Shown piece after piece: positions 13,001-23,132 of a DNA stretch of 64,000 nt. The translations under genes and the position numbers were made by a program. The stretch lies in NCBI RefSeq assembly GCF_020382885.2, contig NC_058493.1, positions 23,973,999 through 24,037,998 on the forward strand, written 5' to 3'. This stretch comes from Scatophagus argus (taxonomy: Eukaryota; Chordata; Actinopteri; Scatophagidae). The notes beneath the pieces were generated by a model. That model did no database searches. It worked only from the letters and a program-made list of their open reading frames with translations, and had not been told where the DNA came from. Numbering within the stretch: the first letter of the stretch is position 1; every line of letters begins with the position of its first letter.

Positions 13001-14830
13001 TGATTTGATATTTCAGTGTCATCGATCTTGTCCATAAAGCTCAGATCTAATGTTAATGCCAGCCTGTGTGAGTCTACCACAAGCCAATATACACGGTGTG
13101 CTTTTCTGAGGAAACCATCTTTGATGATTGATCTTCCTGCTCATTGTACACAGCAGAAATTGTGGAAAACACATTTTAATTAGTTTAGTTTAGTAGTTTC
13201 CTTTTGCTCACTTTATGTCTTGCCTTAAAAAAGTGATTATTTGTTTTCTTCAGCCAAATGAAACACCACAAAAAGCACCCAGTCTTAATATAATAATCAC
13301 TTATATTAATATGCAGCCGAGTGTTCTTCCCAGGTTCTCACCATAATGACAAAATGTTCCTTAATCTTTACAAGCTTCTTTGTAGGTTATAACAAGACAC
13401 TGTCCTTGCAGGAGGACTATAAGGAACGAAAATGTCATTTTAGTGTTTAAGAGCTTTCTCTTTTGTCCTCGGACCTGCACTGATTATCTCTCAGACATTT
13501 TACAGGGCTTCTGCTGCTCTTCTAAGTTATATACCTTATATGACGTGTAAGAAATATGACATCTGGTGCCTTTGAATACTGATGTGCAGCCGCAAAGTAA
13601 TGTCTTACATTGGCCATATGGTCTGCATTCAGCGTGCACATCGTGTAGGAAAAGCAGAAAGGAAACTGAAAGAATGTCAAGTTTCCCACAGCGCTGAGTT
13701 TCCACCGCGAGCCGATGAGCTTCTGTGTGTGTTATGGCAAGTGAGTAAATGAGCATACAAAGAAAACAACAGCAACAACAACAACAAAAACCTACTGCAG
13801 CATTTTTAATACTGCAACATTTTGTTAAGCAGTAAATTTAAACACGAGTCCGTGTCATTTGCATTAGAAATCATAGATACAACAATAACGTCCCAACAGT
13901 GTGTGCAAAGAACGGCTCAAAAGTAAGGAAAGTAAGTTTAAGGTTAAGTTCATCTGCAGATTACCTGCCCACGTGTCCCTCTGGAGGGTCACTTATTTTT
14001 CTGTTATGATACATGATTCGCCCAGAGAGGAGTTTGGAGGTGATAGCAAAATGCTAAGCGTTTATCCAGCAACTGCCCAGTGAACTGAATGAAAAATATT
14101 TCCAATCTGATACTCTGCGGGTAAATCTGATTTCTTTGTAGTCTGAAACGGTCAGTAGTTTGTTTTCACCATCAGCCGCCTTCAGTCACCCGCAGCTTTG
14201 TGACACCTGATTTACATACAAAAGCATTCAGATGGTATAACCTGATAATCTTAACGTCGCACTTCGCATGCAGACCGTGAGAACCCTGATGAGTAACGGT
14301 TCAGCCTGAGCTTTGAGCTGAGGGTGTGCAGGTCTCAGAGAGTTTTGCAGATTCAGTTCACCGGAGGTTTATAGCTGACCTGCAGTTTGTCTGTTAAATT
14401 GTCTGTTAAAGCCATCAGCCGTTGCCTTCTCCTCCTCGTCACCTGAACTGACATTCCAGCAGGAAATTGTGGGTTGTTGTTTTTTTGCTTTTTTTCTTCA
14501 TCTACTTTTTTCTACTTTGACAGTCACTCCAGAGAAGTGCGTGGGGGGAATTAAAGAACAGGTGGTAAAACTAACTTAATTCCTGAAGGAGCGCCGATTC
14601 CTGCCCACCCAGCGCTTCTGAAATGAGAGGAAAATGAGCTAAATACAACAACAACGTCAGACTCTGAGACACTCAGTGTCTGATGAGGTGTAATAATTCA
14701 ACATCAGCCCACGCGCTCAAATTGCTGTCTGTCCTGCTTTTCTGATTTCATGCTTCTGCTGCAGCTGCTGTAGCAATAGATAGCTGTGTGCTGTGGTTGA
14801 TGGATACAAACCTGTGTCCACAAATGCCTT

Positions 14831-14862
<32 letters not shown>

Positions 14863-15976
14863 ATTGGAGTGGGTTGCCTTTTAACATAGCAAACATTGTC
14901 TTGATGAATTGTCTTGTTTCCTATGCATTCAGTGTACATTTGTGGGACAGAAAGTGACAGAAAGCCCAGCAACTACTCTTATCATAATATGTTTAATCCC
15001 GCTGTAAGCCCTTTATACACACCTCACTGCATATTACTTACTGGAATCATTTTCATAAAAGGTGACATGTGATCAGGGATGCTGTGACACTTGAGTAAGT
15101 GGTCACATTAGCAAAAGGTTGTCTTCATGGCCAGTGAGGGAATGGAACAAATGCGGCGAGCAAAAATGGGTTCATTGTACTTCTGGGCTTTTGTTACCAA
15201 GGTGACAAAGAAAAAGTTGTCGTTTATGATTCTTCCATTCTTCAAGGCCACTTAATGAAATTATACAAAAAATAATTTTAATATATCCATAGACCATATA
15301 TCTGATACTAGCAATAAATAGGATGAATTTTCACTGAATAGCAACAAGAAATTGTAAACCTGCAATTCCAGAAGCCAGTCTTCCATACCAGGAAATTGTT
15401 TACTTTAACTAGATCACACATACTCATCTTTGCTGATTTTTTTTTTTTTTTTTTACTCATATTTTTCACAGAAACCTCTTGCTCATGGTTCCAAACCTGA
15501 TGTTGTGTCTTTTCCCTCTGAGCAGTGGGAGTAAAGTTTCAAGGTGTCTGTCTTTTACCCACCTGCCTTATTCCTATTCCACGAGTTCTGATAAGAAAGA
15601 TGTCTTTCAGAAATATCACCTTTGTTGAACAAAGGACAAAAGAGTATGAGCAGCATGTGGGTTTGCTCACACGTGTCACTGTTCAGCTTAAAGGGCCATG
15701 TCTTATGATGTTAAGAAGCTTACAGCACCTCATCTTATCCCTATTATTCATTCTGTAATGATTTAACAGAATGAAGTCCTATCTGACCTCCATGTCTAAC
15801 CCCTCTCTCTCTCTGTTTCTGTGTCTGCCACCCACACAGGAGCACTTTGTGTTCGTGATCGGCTGACGTATCGCTTCTGTCAGACTCTCCGCTGGCTCGG
15901 CCGCTGCCACTTGCCCAACGTACGAGCGCAGTGCTGCAAAACCTGCAGTCTGCATCCTCCCTCCACGACAAAGTAG
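857..15976 (+). CDS. adamts7: adamts7, 3' part (secreted metalloprotease, TSP1/mucin/PLAC region)
   Basis: Coding exons: 857-1070, 2100-3809, 4126-4278, 4705-4878, 5540-5686, 7674-7836, 15840-15976. All have AG/GT borders and joined reading phases, about 898 residues, ending in TAG. Order seen: TSP1 repeat, TSP1 repeat, about 500-residue Ser/Thr-rich mucin-like region, four TSP1 repeats, PLAC domain. Among ADAMTS proteases only ADAMTS7 and ADAMTS12 have a mucin module between TSP1 blocks. The neighbours here all have human chromosome 15 counterparts, like ADAMTS7 (ADAMTS12 is on chromosome 5), so I choose adamts7. The family is secreted, zinc-dependent and cleaves matrix proteins such as COMP. 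The signal peptide, prodomain, catalytic, disintegrin, Cys-rich and spacer exons lie upstream of the window. Family is certain; the 7-versus-12 choice rests on synteny. Confidence 0.93.
1580..1935 (+). repeat. dispersed fish repeat, family A copy 1 (adamts7 intron)
   Basis: It contains a 'tatctcaacaattgttggat' start, a 'tatcccctgacttttcctct' segment and a run of 'gttagcat'-type motifs. A second diverged copy sits at 42222-42505 with matching segments in the same order. I recognise this as a very common interspersed repeat of percomorph fish but cannot name its class. No coding capacity is seen. Confidence 0.7.
2100..3809 (+). CDS. adamts7: adamts7 exon: end of TSP1 repeat 4, mucin-like domain, start of repeat 5
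   Basis: A single 1710-base exon, phase 0 at both ends. It opens with [16 protein letters not shown], finishing a TSP1 repeat by CYIQDC. About 500 residues rich in Ser, Thr, Pro, Asp and Glu follow, with almost no cysteine. It closes with [10 protein letters not shown], the start of the next TSP1 repeat. The large mucin exon is a hallmark of ADAMTS7/12. Visible details are an SGSG dipeptide pair preceded by Asp at 2256-2267, a candidate glycosaminoglycan site (mammalian ADAMTS7 is reported to carry chondroitin sulfate in this region), and several Tyr clusters flanked by Asp/Glu (for example 2454-2480 and 3057-3126). Confidence 0.93.
4126..4278 (+). CDS. adamts7: adamts7 exon: TSP1 repeat 5/6
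   Basis: 51 codons, phase 0 on both sides, acceptor GGCAG and donor GTGAGA. It starts [16 protein letters not shown] and ends WKVDEWSK, which is the rest of one TSP1 repeat plus the opening tryptophans of the next. The cysteine pattern is complete. Confidence 0.88.
4705..4878 (+). CDS. adamts7: adamts7 exon: TSP1 repeat 6/7
   Basis: 58 codons, phase 0 on both sides, acceptor CCCCAG and donor GTGAGT. It starts [16 protein letters not shown] and ends EWYTSSWGQ. The CSQNCE segment lacks the Ser/Thr and Gly of the O-fucosylation consensus CXX(S/T)CG found in neighbouring repeats. Confidence 0.88.
5540..5686 (+). CDS. adamts7: adamts7 exon: TSP1 repeat 7/8
   Basis: 49 codons, phase 0 on both sides, acceptor GTTCAG. 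It starts [16 protein letters not shown] and ends QWLTGSWGQ. The donor is CAG|GTACACAC and the intron begins with a CA microsatellite. Val replaces the Ser/Thr of the O-fucosylation consensus. Confidence 0.88.
5689..5720 (+). repeat. (CA)n microsatellite at an adamts7 5' splice site
   Basis: Alternating AC begins within the first bases of the intron after the exon ending at 5686 (GTACACACATAC, then perfect CA units). Confidence 0.95.
7190..7285 (+). repeat. dispersed fish retroelement-type repeat, family B copy 1
   Basis: Starts with 'ccattttctacaccgcttat' and contains 'gagaggcggggttcaccctg', the same string as in the longer copy at 41908-42193. This motif set is very common in teleost genomes. 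I believe it is SINE- or LINE-tail-derived, but the class is not proven here. Only about 95 bases remain. Confidence 0.7.
7674..7836 (+). CDS. adamts7: adamts7 exon: TSP1 repeat 8
   Basis: It starts [16 protein letters not shown] and runs through CNSQEC to a phase-1 end before GTGAGC. This completes the last TSP1 repeat before the PLAC domain. Acceptor is CCACAG. An unusually long intron of about 8 kb follows. Confidence 0.88.
8518..8549 (+). repeat. poly-C tract followed by (CA)n
   Basis: About 14 consecutive C, then about eight CA units. Confidence 0.9.
12115..12332 (+). mobile_element. DNA-transposon-like fragment
   Basis: Contains 'caaaggtgttggatggggtt', then 'gaggtcagggctctgtg', and ends in 'caatacttttgtccata' followed by cagtg. 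This resembles the terminal sequence of abundant non-autonomous fish DNA transposons, read towards the right end. No transposase frame and no matching left end were seen, so it is a degenerate fragment. A Tc1/mariner-like assignment is my guess from memory. Confidence 0.5.
14829..14861 (+). repeat. (TTG)n microsatellite
   Basis: About eleven uninterrupted TTG units in the last adamts7 intron. Confidence 0.95.
15840..15976 (+). CDS. adamts7: adamts7 last coding exon: PLAC domain and stop
   Basis: Acceptor CCACACAG follows a CT-rich tract. Phase 1 joins the preceding exon (G|GA). It encodes a compact cysteine-rich PLAC (protease and lacunin) module with Cys in LCVRDR, RFCQT, GRCHLP and QCCKTC, followed by a short tail and TAG at 15974-15976. 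The PLAC module ends the protein, as in ADAMTS7/12. Confidence 0.93.
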
Positions 15977-16408
15977 CCACGCACAGGCATCAGCAACAGG
16001 AACACTGACTGCACTGCTGAATGATCAGCCATCATTGAAAGTCAACAATCTGAGCCCTTTGGTGATTTCTTCACCACTACAAAACGATGATGAATTTAGT
16101 CCCACTCCAAAACTCTGCATGTTTGTGCTGGTGGAATCGTTTAGAGGGCTGAAATGAATTGGAAGTGTAACAAAGAATAGCTTCTCTCTTAGCAAAACAA
16201 TGAGAATGTAAATATTTGTTTGCACTTTTTATATTAAACAGTTTGACGAAGAAGAAGATTATGAATGAGGATTTTTGATGATGTGCCACATAAGAGGTGT
16301 CCTGTCAATGTAGGCAGCTGAATTATTACTCATGTAGATAAACCACTCGTTAACCTAGATGGTTGGTACAATGCTTTCATTTTATTGATGGCAGCAGAAA
16401 CTGAACAG

Positions 16409-16414
16409 AATAAA
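16409..16414 (+). terminator. adamts7: candidate polyadenylation signal of adamts7
   Basis: AATAAA about 430 bases after the adamts7 stop codon. A second candidate AATAAA lies near 18282-18287. Which one is used cannot be decided from sequence. Confidence 0.4.
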
Positions 16415-16797
16415 ACAGGTATACAATTCACGACTTGGTACAAGTGTCATGAAGAAATAAGCAAGTGGAGCATAAATGGTTCCCTTGATATTTAGAAATA
16501 ACTGACTGTTAGCTAAGCCCTGTCCCCCCACCCCCCTCCATGCAACTGTCGCTACACTTATCAAACTGTTTAATCCTGCACATAATGCAGTTCACAATAA
16601 TGACAGGAAATCAACCATTGGAATTAGTAATAATGTTTTTTAACAATGTGACCTTGATTGCAGAAAGAAGTAGACAAAAGCAGACTCCGCATATCAATTC
16701 TGTGTCCGTCAGGTTGGAGAACTGAAATGACAACTGTTGCTAGCTGGCAAAATGTAGGTAATTTTTAATTTTTTTAAATTTAATTTCAACATGCAGT

Positions 16798-17006
16798 GAA
16801 ACACACAGGAGCAGTGGGCTGCATCAAGTGCCCGGGGAGCATATATAATGGGGGTTAAGTGTGCTCAAGGGCACATCAGCCGGCTAATGGGGGACATTAT
16901 CACTCCACCACACTCAAATTTTTCCTGCCCGTCTGGTGGGGGAATCAAACCAGCAACCTTCCGATCACAAGCCGCTTCTCCAACCTCAAAGCCACGGCTG
17001 CCCCCC
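16798..17006 (+). repeat. dispersed fish repeat, family C
   Basis: Begins 'gagcagtgggctgcatcaag', passes 'cccggggagc', 'tgctcaagggcacatcagcc' and a run reading 'ggggaatcaaaccagcaacc', and ends 'agccacggctgcccccc'. I know this motif set as a common interspersed repeat of teleosts. The 'gaatcaaaccagcaacc' part resembles a degenerate B-box. Single copy in this window. Confidence 0.65.
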
Positions 17007-19560
17007 TTGCTAAGCTAACATTAGCCCCTGAGTTGTTTAAAAGCTCCATCTCAGGCTGATTTGATGACTATATATGATGTTGCGCTAAAGGACTAAGGCT
17101 ATGTGGTCAAGATAAGTTTAATGTATAACCATTTTTTTAAAACTAACATATTTTGAATGCTTAGCTTGCATGTAGGTGGTTTAGATTCAAGCTTGAGTGT
17201 TCACATTTTCCAACAATATGTTTTTTAATTTTAATGTTAAAAGCGAAGATGCTACCAACGTGTTTGAAAAACCTAATGCTATGGTAACGTAATGGGTGCT
17301 CAGCTGGGTTTGCACATGCCCACGTCACATGTTAATGTAGTTCACTAATCATTCATTACCTCTTGGCCTTGGGAGTAATGCTGGTTTACTCTAGATAGCT
17401 ACACATGCTAATGTTTTCAGCTTACATTAGAGCACACAGTTTTATGCAATGCTTACTTACATTCTCAGGTTTTTGGTTTTGCAGAGGACAAAAAAAAAGA
17501 CACTTTGAAACTCATTGCTTTACTACAATCCTATTCATGCTGCTTCAACGTGGACAAATCCCAAGTTTAACAGGCCTGCAGTGGCCTCTTATGGATGCTA
17601 AGTTATGAATGATCGTTGTTCAGAGGCAGGGTTTAGCAAACGGTCAGTCGGAATATTTAAAATCCACAGCATTAAGTTAACAGCTTTTAAGCTTTGCCAC
17701 GCATTTTTAAAAAGTCACAACATAAGGTGTAAATGTGAAAAGTGAAACTGCAGGAAATACTTGGTGCTAGAGGCCACACAGGCTCCAATCGTTTCGGGTC
17801 AGGCTCACCTTATCTACTTGAATTTTGGATAATTTGATGTCTTTTTTTTTTAAACCCTTCAACTCAAGTTCAAGTCTAATTCAGCATTTCAGAATACACG
17901 TTTCTTTAAATTCTTCAAAATGTAGGGAATTATTGGAATAAAGTTAATGTCGTATCACGTTAGATTGTATTAAGGAATTAGGTATATATTACATTTACTT
18001 TTGCAACTGTGTTTTTTTAGTTGCTGTTATATTCATGTTTTGGACTGAACTGAACTGAACACCTCTGCACAATTTACTTTTCTGCTCATTCTTGCATTCA
18101 GAATTGTTAGCATAGATGCAATTCAGCTGCAATTCAGAGTCTTTTCAGCAGGAACTGAAAAGCAGCTCGGAGTGATCAATTCAGTCCTGCTGCCTTGCCA
18201 CCATGTCCTTCTGTCTTTTCCTTATGCTGTTGAATGAAAGAAAATGTATCTGTACAAAGGTTTATTGCTATACTGAACAAAAATAAATTCACTAAGGAGA
18301 AAAAGAGGAAGGTAATTAAATGTCACAATTCTTTATAATAGATATCTCATGAATGGAGGTGTTGAAGTTGTAGCTTTAAACAAACATTTCCTTGCTGGAA
18401 GAATGACGTGCTGGCAGGTCTCTGGAGTTACGGTTATGTAGGCCATTTGTGGAAGATAACCTAGAACCTAGAAAAAAACCTTTTGATGAATGTATGCATT
18501 CCTCAGACTGTATAAACAAGGTGCAGGGAAATGATGGAGTCATGTTTTAACACAGAAGTCATAAGTCATTATTATTTGATAATGCAGTTACAGTTTACAA
18601 TGAATGTGTATTCAAAGTTAATTATACCCTGTGTATATATTATGTATACATAGCTAAGAGCTATTTTAAAGTTAACAGGTAGGTGATGAGAACAAGGAAC
18701 TAAAGTAGAGTCCATATGCCGCCTTGTTGAGTTTGATATCTCAAAATTACATCCATTTGAAAATTGTACTCAGGACTGACCTGATAAGCTCGTCCCTATT
18801 TGGTTACCTCTGCTACGTCTGTCAAACTTTTAATACTGGTGCGGCACATATATTTTTTGCAGTGATGAGGGAGGCAAGCTTGCCAATCTAAATTAAAATC
18901 TAAATTCATTTTTCCAACAATGGGTCCTTGAAATCAGTCAAAAGTCAGAAGTAGACAAAAGCTGGCTTCTCATTTTTAGACTCTTATTTTTAGGTGACCA
19001 TTAATTTTCCTGCTGAAATGGTAAGTGTCAGATTTTAGTAATAAGTTGGCAAAACTCTACTTTTTTTTTTTTTTTTTGCCAACCCTGCAAAGGAGTTTTT
19101 AATATAAATTTGATGGCTATATGTTATATGTGTTTGTTCCATATGCTAATTTATGATTTGATAACATGGCGCTCCCTATGCAAAGTTAAAACATAATCTT
19201 TTTATCTGTCTAGCAACAGATTGTATCTTTGAAGATATTTCTGTGGCTGCCCGGAAAGATAACGTGTGTCAGAGACATAACCAGCATTGAAATCCAATAT
19301 TTTCACAGACTACCCCTTGTGTGACTGTGCGACAGATGTCAGCAGAGAGGACGGGTACAGGGGAGCAGTGCAGCCTGGAAAAAGTGAATTTAAATGTTAT
19401 GGTATGTAAAATAGAAATAGAATATTAAATAGAAATGACATATTGTCACGGCTGTAGAAGATTCTGAACACATTTTCAAAGCAGTCAGTTGGCTAAACTA
19501 AATCCCACTGTAATCCCACTCTTAATAGGCCACACACCAATTTCGGTTTCTTCAAACTAA

Positions 19561-19566
19561 TTTATT
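19561..19566 (-). terminator. calml4: candidate polyadenylation signal of calml4
   Basis: AATAAA on the minus strand, about 155 bases after the calml4 stop codon. Confidence 0.45.
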
Positions 19567-19720
19567 TGTGTGGCGGTTCAGGCATGAGAAAGGATGCATA
19601 CAGAATTTTATGGGTTTTAAAATTTGATCCAATCAAAGAATGACATGCCAAACCGTTTCATTTAGTGTCAGTTATGTTAAGTCATTTCCACATCATGGCT
19701 GGTCTTTTGAAGTTTCCTCC

Positions 19721-22700
19721 TCAGTAATCAACGGGTGGCAGCGTCACCATCTGGGTAAACTCTTCGTAGTTGACAATCCCGTTTGATTTGATGTTTGCCT
19801 CTTTGAAGAGTTCGTCCACTAAACAAAAGAAAACAGCTTATAAGCGAACCTGATAAGATGAGCTCACTGAAAATTCATTGGTCTCCCACCACAGTATTAC
19901 TCAGGTATTTGGTTATTAGTTCATTTACTTCATATAGTATAATGCATCAATATAGATTCAACTAAGTAGCTACAACTGTTGATGAAACAATGAAACTAGA
20001 AATAATATATAATAATATACTCACAGGGACCATTTTCTGCTCATTTAATTTTAAACTTGAATGCAGGACTTGTAATGTAGTCTTTACATACTTTTCTTGT
20101 TCTACTCTTCATACCGAAGACCAGTTAAAGCTCTGCCTGCCTTGACACAACAAGATTATATCCTGTAAATGTATTTCCCCATGTCCTTCCAGTTAATCTA
20201 TTGCCATTCATCACTGCCGTGACAGAGCTAGAGCTGCAACAATTAATGGGTTAATCATTTAGTCAGTCAAAAGAAAGTTAGTTTCCAGCTATACAGTAAA
20301 TCAGTTAGCTGTCATTTTTCAAGCAAAAATGTCAAACATTTGCTGTTCGAGCTTCTGGGTTGAAAATGTCATCTTGGGCTCTGGGAAATTGTTATGAGAA
20401 TTGTTATCACAATCATTTCACATTTTATAGACTCAACAATTCATCAGTTAATTGTAAAAATCAAGAGATTAATTGAGGATAAAAAAAAATGTCAGTTGTA
20501 GAACTAATACGAGCCTTGGAATCTGAAATCTTCTGAAAACTCAAACTTGTGTATTACAGCAGCAACGGCGAGAGTCCCTACTGTCACTAAATGACTAAAC
20601 GACTTCAAAGTACTTTTTACTTTTTAGTACAGCGGCATGGCTATCTACTTCAATACCTTGAGAATCCAACTACTTGATGGAAGTCTCCCCAGTGGGAAGC
20701 AGCCGAGCTTCGTATAAATGTAAATGCTGCATGTGCACAGCATCCATCCAGAGCCAGTACGCTGACAGCACTTTGAATTAAGTCTTTGTGATGCTTTGAG
20801 GCCTGTAACTATATGAATGACTGATCTGAGGCTTTGAAAAACAAAGAACATTAAAATCAATCCTAAAAACTTAACTGGATATCCGTGTCCCTGCAGGAGT
20901 GCTTCCATCAGACTTTTGGCTTCAGAATCCATTTCTGATACTTTGTCTCTACTGTCCTCATTTAAGATAAGAAGTTAAGTCTGAATGTCAGAAACACACT
21001 GTCCTTAAGTTGCAGTGAAAATCAAGATGTTGATGAAAAAAACTCTTAACTCAAACTCTAAACAAAGACTGACAGCTAATATCGAATTATCGTACATAAA
21101 CAAAGATAAGTTTGACTACAGCTCTCCAATGCAGTTTACCACAGTCTGGCAGCATTTTGAGTCTGTATTCAGAAAAATGAAGGCACATAGCAGAAAAGAG
21201 GAAATTAAGGTTAAGTTTATAGGAAATGTAGCAAATATCAGGAGCACTTCAGAAAGACTGACAAATTGTTGTGGAGTCAGATAAGGAGCTTGTAATCCCC
21301 AAGAAGATACCAAGCTGAAATTTAAGACTCACTGTTGTCACAGCTACATTGTATTGTTGTCTTCGTCCGGCCCACAATGACATGGGAAGATGCAGAAAAT
21401 GTGAGGTGTGACAGTTAATACTGCTGTTGTGAGGACACATCAGAGCGGTAGAGAAACATAAACGGGCTGATTCCAAACCAGCTCAAACACCCAAATCCTC
21501 TTTAGAAAACCTCATTTTTGCCCGTGACAGTTTGATATTCAGTGCGGTCAGAAAGTACCAGCACAGAGTTGAGTTGTTGTATTGGCTCTCTTTCAGCACA
21601 CTGGATTTTGAACGAATCCATGACATTCAAGGCATTCTGGAGCGTTCACATTTATATTAGATGAACAACACTTTTTACTTTAGAGAACGAAAGTTCTACA
21701 AATTCAGCACGGTTAATTGATTGTTGGTGCCACTCAGGGCGCTGCAGGGGGGTTACCTTCTTTGTTTGTGAGTTTCTCTCCTAACATGGTGAGCTTGGCC
21801 CGCAGCTCAGATGCCTGGATGTAACCATTCTTCTGTTTGTCTGTCATCCTCAAGGCCTGCAGGATTTCCGTCTTGGGGTCTTCCTGTTGCATCTGCCTGT
21901 GCATCATGGTCAGAAATGTCGAGAAGTCCAGCTCACCTTTCTTTTCTAAACATGAATGTGGAAAAAAAAATGAGGCCTGAGTTATTTGTCAGATAATCAA
22001 GGTTAAGAACACGAGAATTTAAAAGCTACATTGTTACAGTTGCAGTGTTTAAATGACACTTGATAACGGTCAGTTTTTCTTTTTCTTATTTATAATTATC
22101 TTAGAAAGTCATTGAACTCAATTTTTTCGAATAATAATAATGTGCAATGGAAAAAGTGTTGTACATTTAACAAAAACACATCAAGGAACCCTAAACTGAC
22201 ACATCAGACCACAGTGACCCTCCTGATGAGATTCTGCCCCAGCGTCCCTGATCTGACAAAACTTAAGATGTTTTATTTCATGAAGTGTGTGGATCCCAGG
22301 ACTCCACTACGAAAACCGCTGCTCTGTGTTACACAAAGTAACCATACAGTTAACACAGCTGAGAACAAACTCCACCTCCTCTCCTGCACGAGGACTTCCT
22401 ATCTCTGTATTGTCTATAAAACCACAAAAGGGTGTTGCTCCTAAGCCTTTCGTTTCTCGACCTGTTTGGACTTCTTCAGTCGCTGACATTTCGAACAAGT
22501 TTTCACAACAACGTTTACTGGCCCACAAATTGTGTGTATTTACTGGATGTTGTGCTTTACCGATTTTGTGAACTTGTAGATGTCTTTCAATTTCACTGAA
22601 CGTGGGGCTTGTACCCAGGCAGCGCATCACTGTGATCAGATCTTTGGCATCGATCTTGCCCTTTTGCTTTTTGTCATACAAAGAGAAGCATTCCTTGAAC

Positions 22701-23132
22701 TCTGCAAGGAAAATGAAAGAAGTAGTGGATTAGTTTATTTCATTGTATTATTTCATAAGGGACATGCTTCAGTATAGCCTATACATCATACAATAACTTA
22801 GATGTTACCTCACAGAAACAAATAATACTGAACAAGGTCAGATTTAGGTCCCTCGCTTACTGTCTTTCTTTTTCACCATGGATTGTTGTAAAAAGATAAA
22901 TGTATAAGACATATGAAAAAGAATCAAACCTCAGTACATGATAATAGACAGAGAACAACATGTGGTGCTGTAAAACACTCTTACCATTGATTTGAACTGG
23001 CGTGAAGAATTTAGCCTGCAGGGTGACAACAGATTGGCATCACGTGGCAGATAAATACACAAACATTGCTGTCACAGAAGAAAATACACGGGGACAAAAG
23101 GCTTAATGTAGAGTATTTCTTGTTCTTACCAT
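19721..23132 (-). CDS. calml4: calml4, calmodulin-like protein 4
   Basis: Minus-strand coding exons in order: 23130-23132 (ATG only), 22985-23015, 22561-22701, 21757-21945, 19721-19818 (TGA). The total is 462 bases, 153 residues, the same length as human CALML4. It starts MAKFFTPVQINEFKECFSLY and ends LPPVDY, both closely like the human protein. Four EF-hand positions are seen: loops at residues 21-32, 57-68, 94-105 and 130-141. None has the full set of acidic ligands: loop 1 ends in Asp, loop 2 starts with Lys, loop 3 keeps D1 and E12 but has Gln at 3 and 9, and loop 4 starts with Asn. Calcium binding is therefore probably weak or absent. In mammals CALML4 is reported as a light chain of myosin-7b in brush-border adhesion complexes. 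The intron directly after the ATG matches calmodulin genes. Confidence 0.95.
20228..20510 (+). repeat. dispersed fish repeat, family D copy 1 (calml4 last intron)
   Basis: Opens with 'gctgcaacaattaatgggtt' and closes with 'gtcagttgtagaactaa', partly the inverse of the opening. Internal segments mention repeated 'ttaat'/'attaat' runs. A diverged copy is at 59836-60075. This is a familiar fish interspersed repeat; the imperfect terminal inversion suggests a non-autonomous DNA element. Confidence 0.6.

Larger units (their letters stand above)
7837..15839 (+). other. 8-kb last intron of adamts7
   Basis: Holds a C-tract plus (CA)n at 8518-8549, a short heptamer array at 11969-11996, a DNA-transposon-like fragment at 12115-12332, a (TTG)n tract at 14829-14861 and several T tracts. 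I found no additional exon on the plus strand and no convincing gene on the minus strand. The open frames of 60-160 codons here resemble no family I know. Confidence 0.65.
15977..19560. other. adamts7-calml4 intergenic region with adamts7 3' UTR
   Basis: The first part is adamts7 3' UTR (poly(A) signals near 16409 and 18282). A dispersed repeat lies at 16798-17006. The rest is AT-rich with T tracts (for example near 19060). adamts7 and calml4 are convergent (tail to tail). No gene was recognised. Confidence 0.6.

Noticed and set aside
857-15976. The ADAMTS gene could be adamts12
   Set aside because: ADAMTS12 shares the mucin plus TSP1 layout, but all neighbours have human chromosome 15 counterparts, like ADAMTS7. 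The residual uncertainty is stated in the entry.
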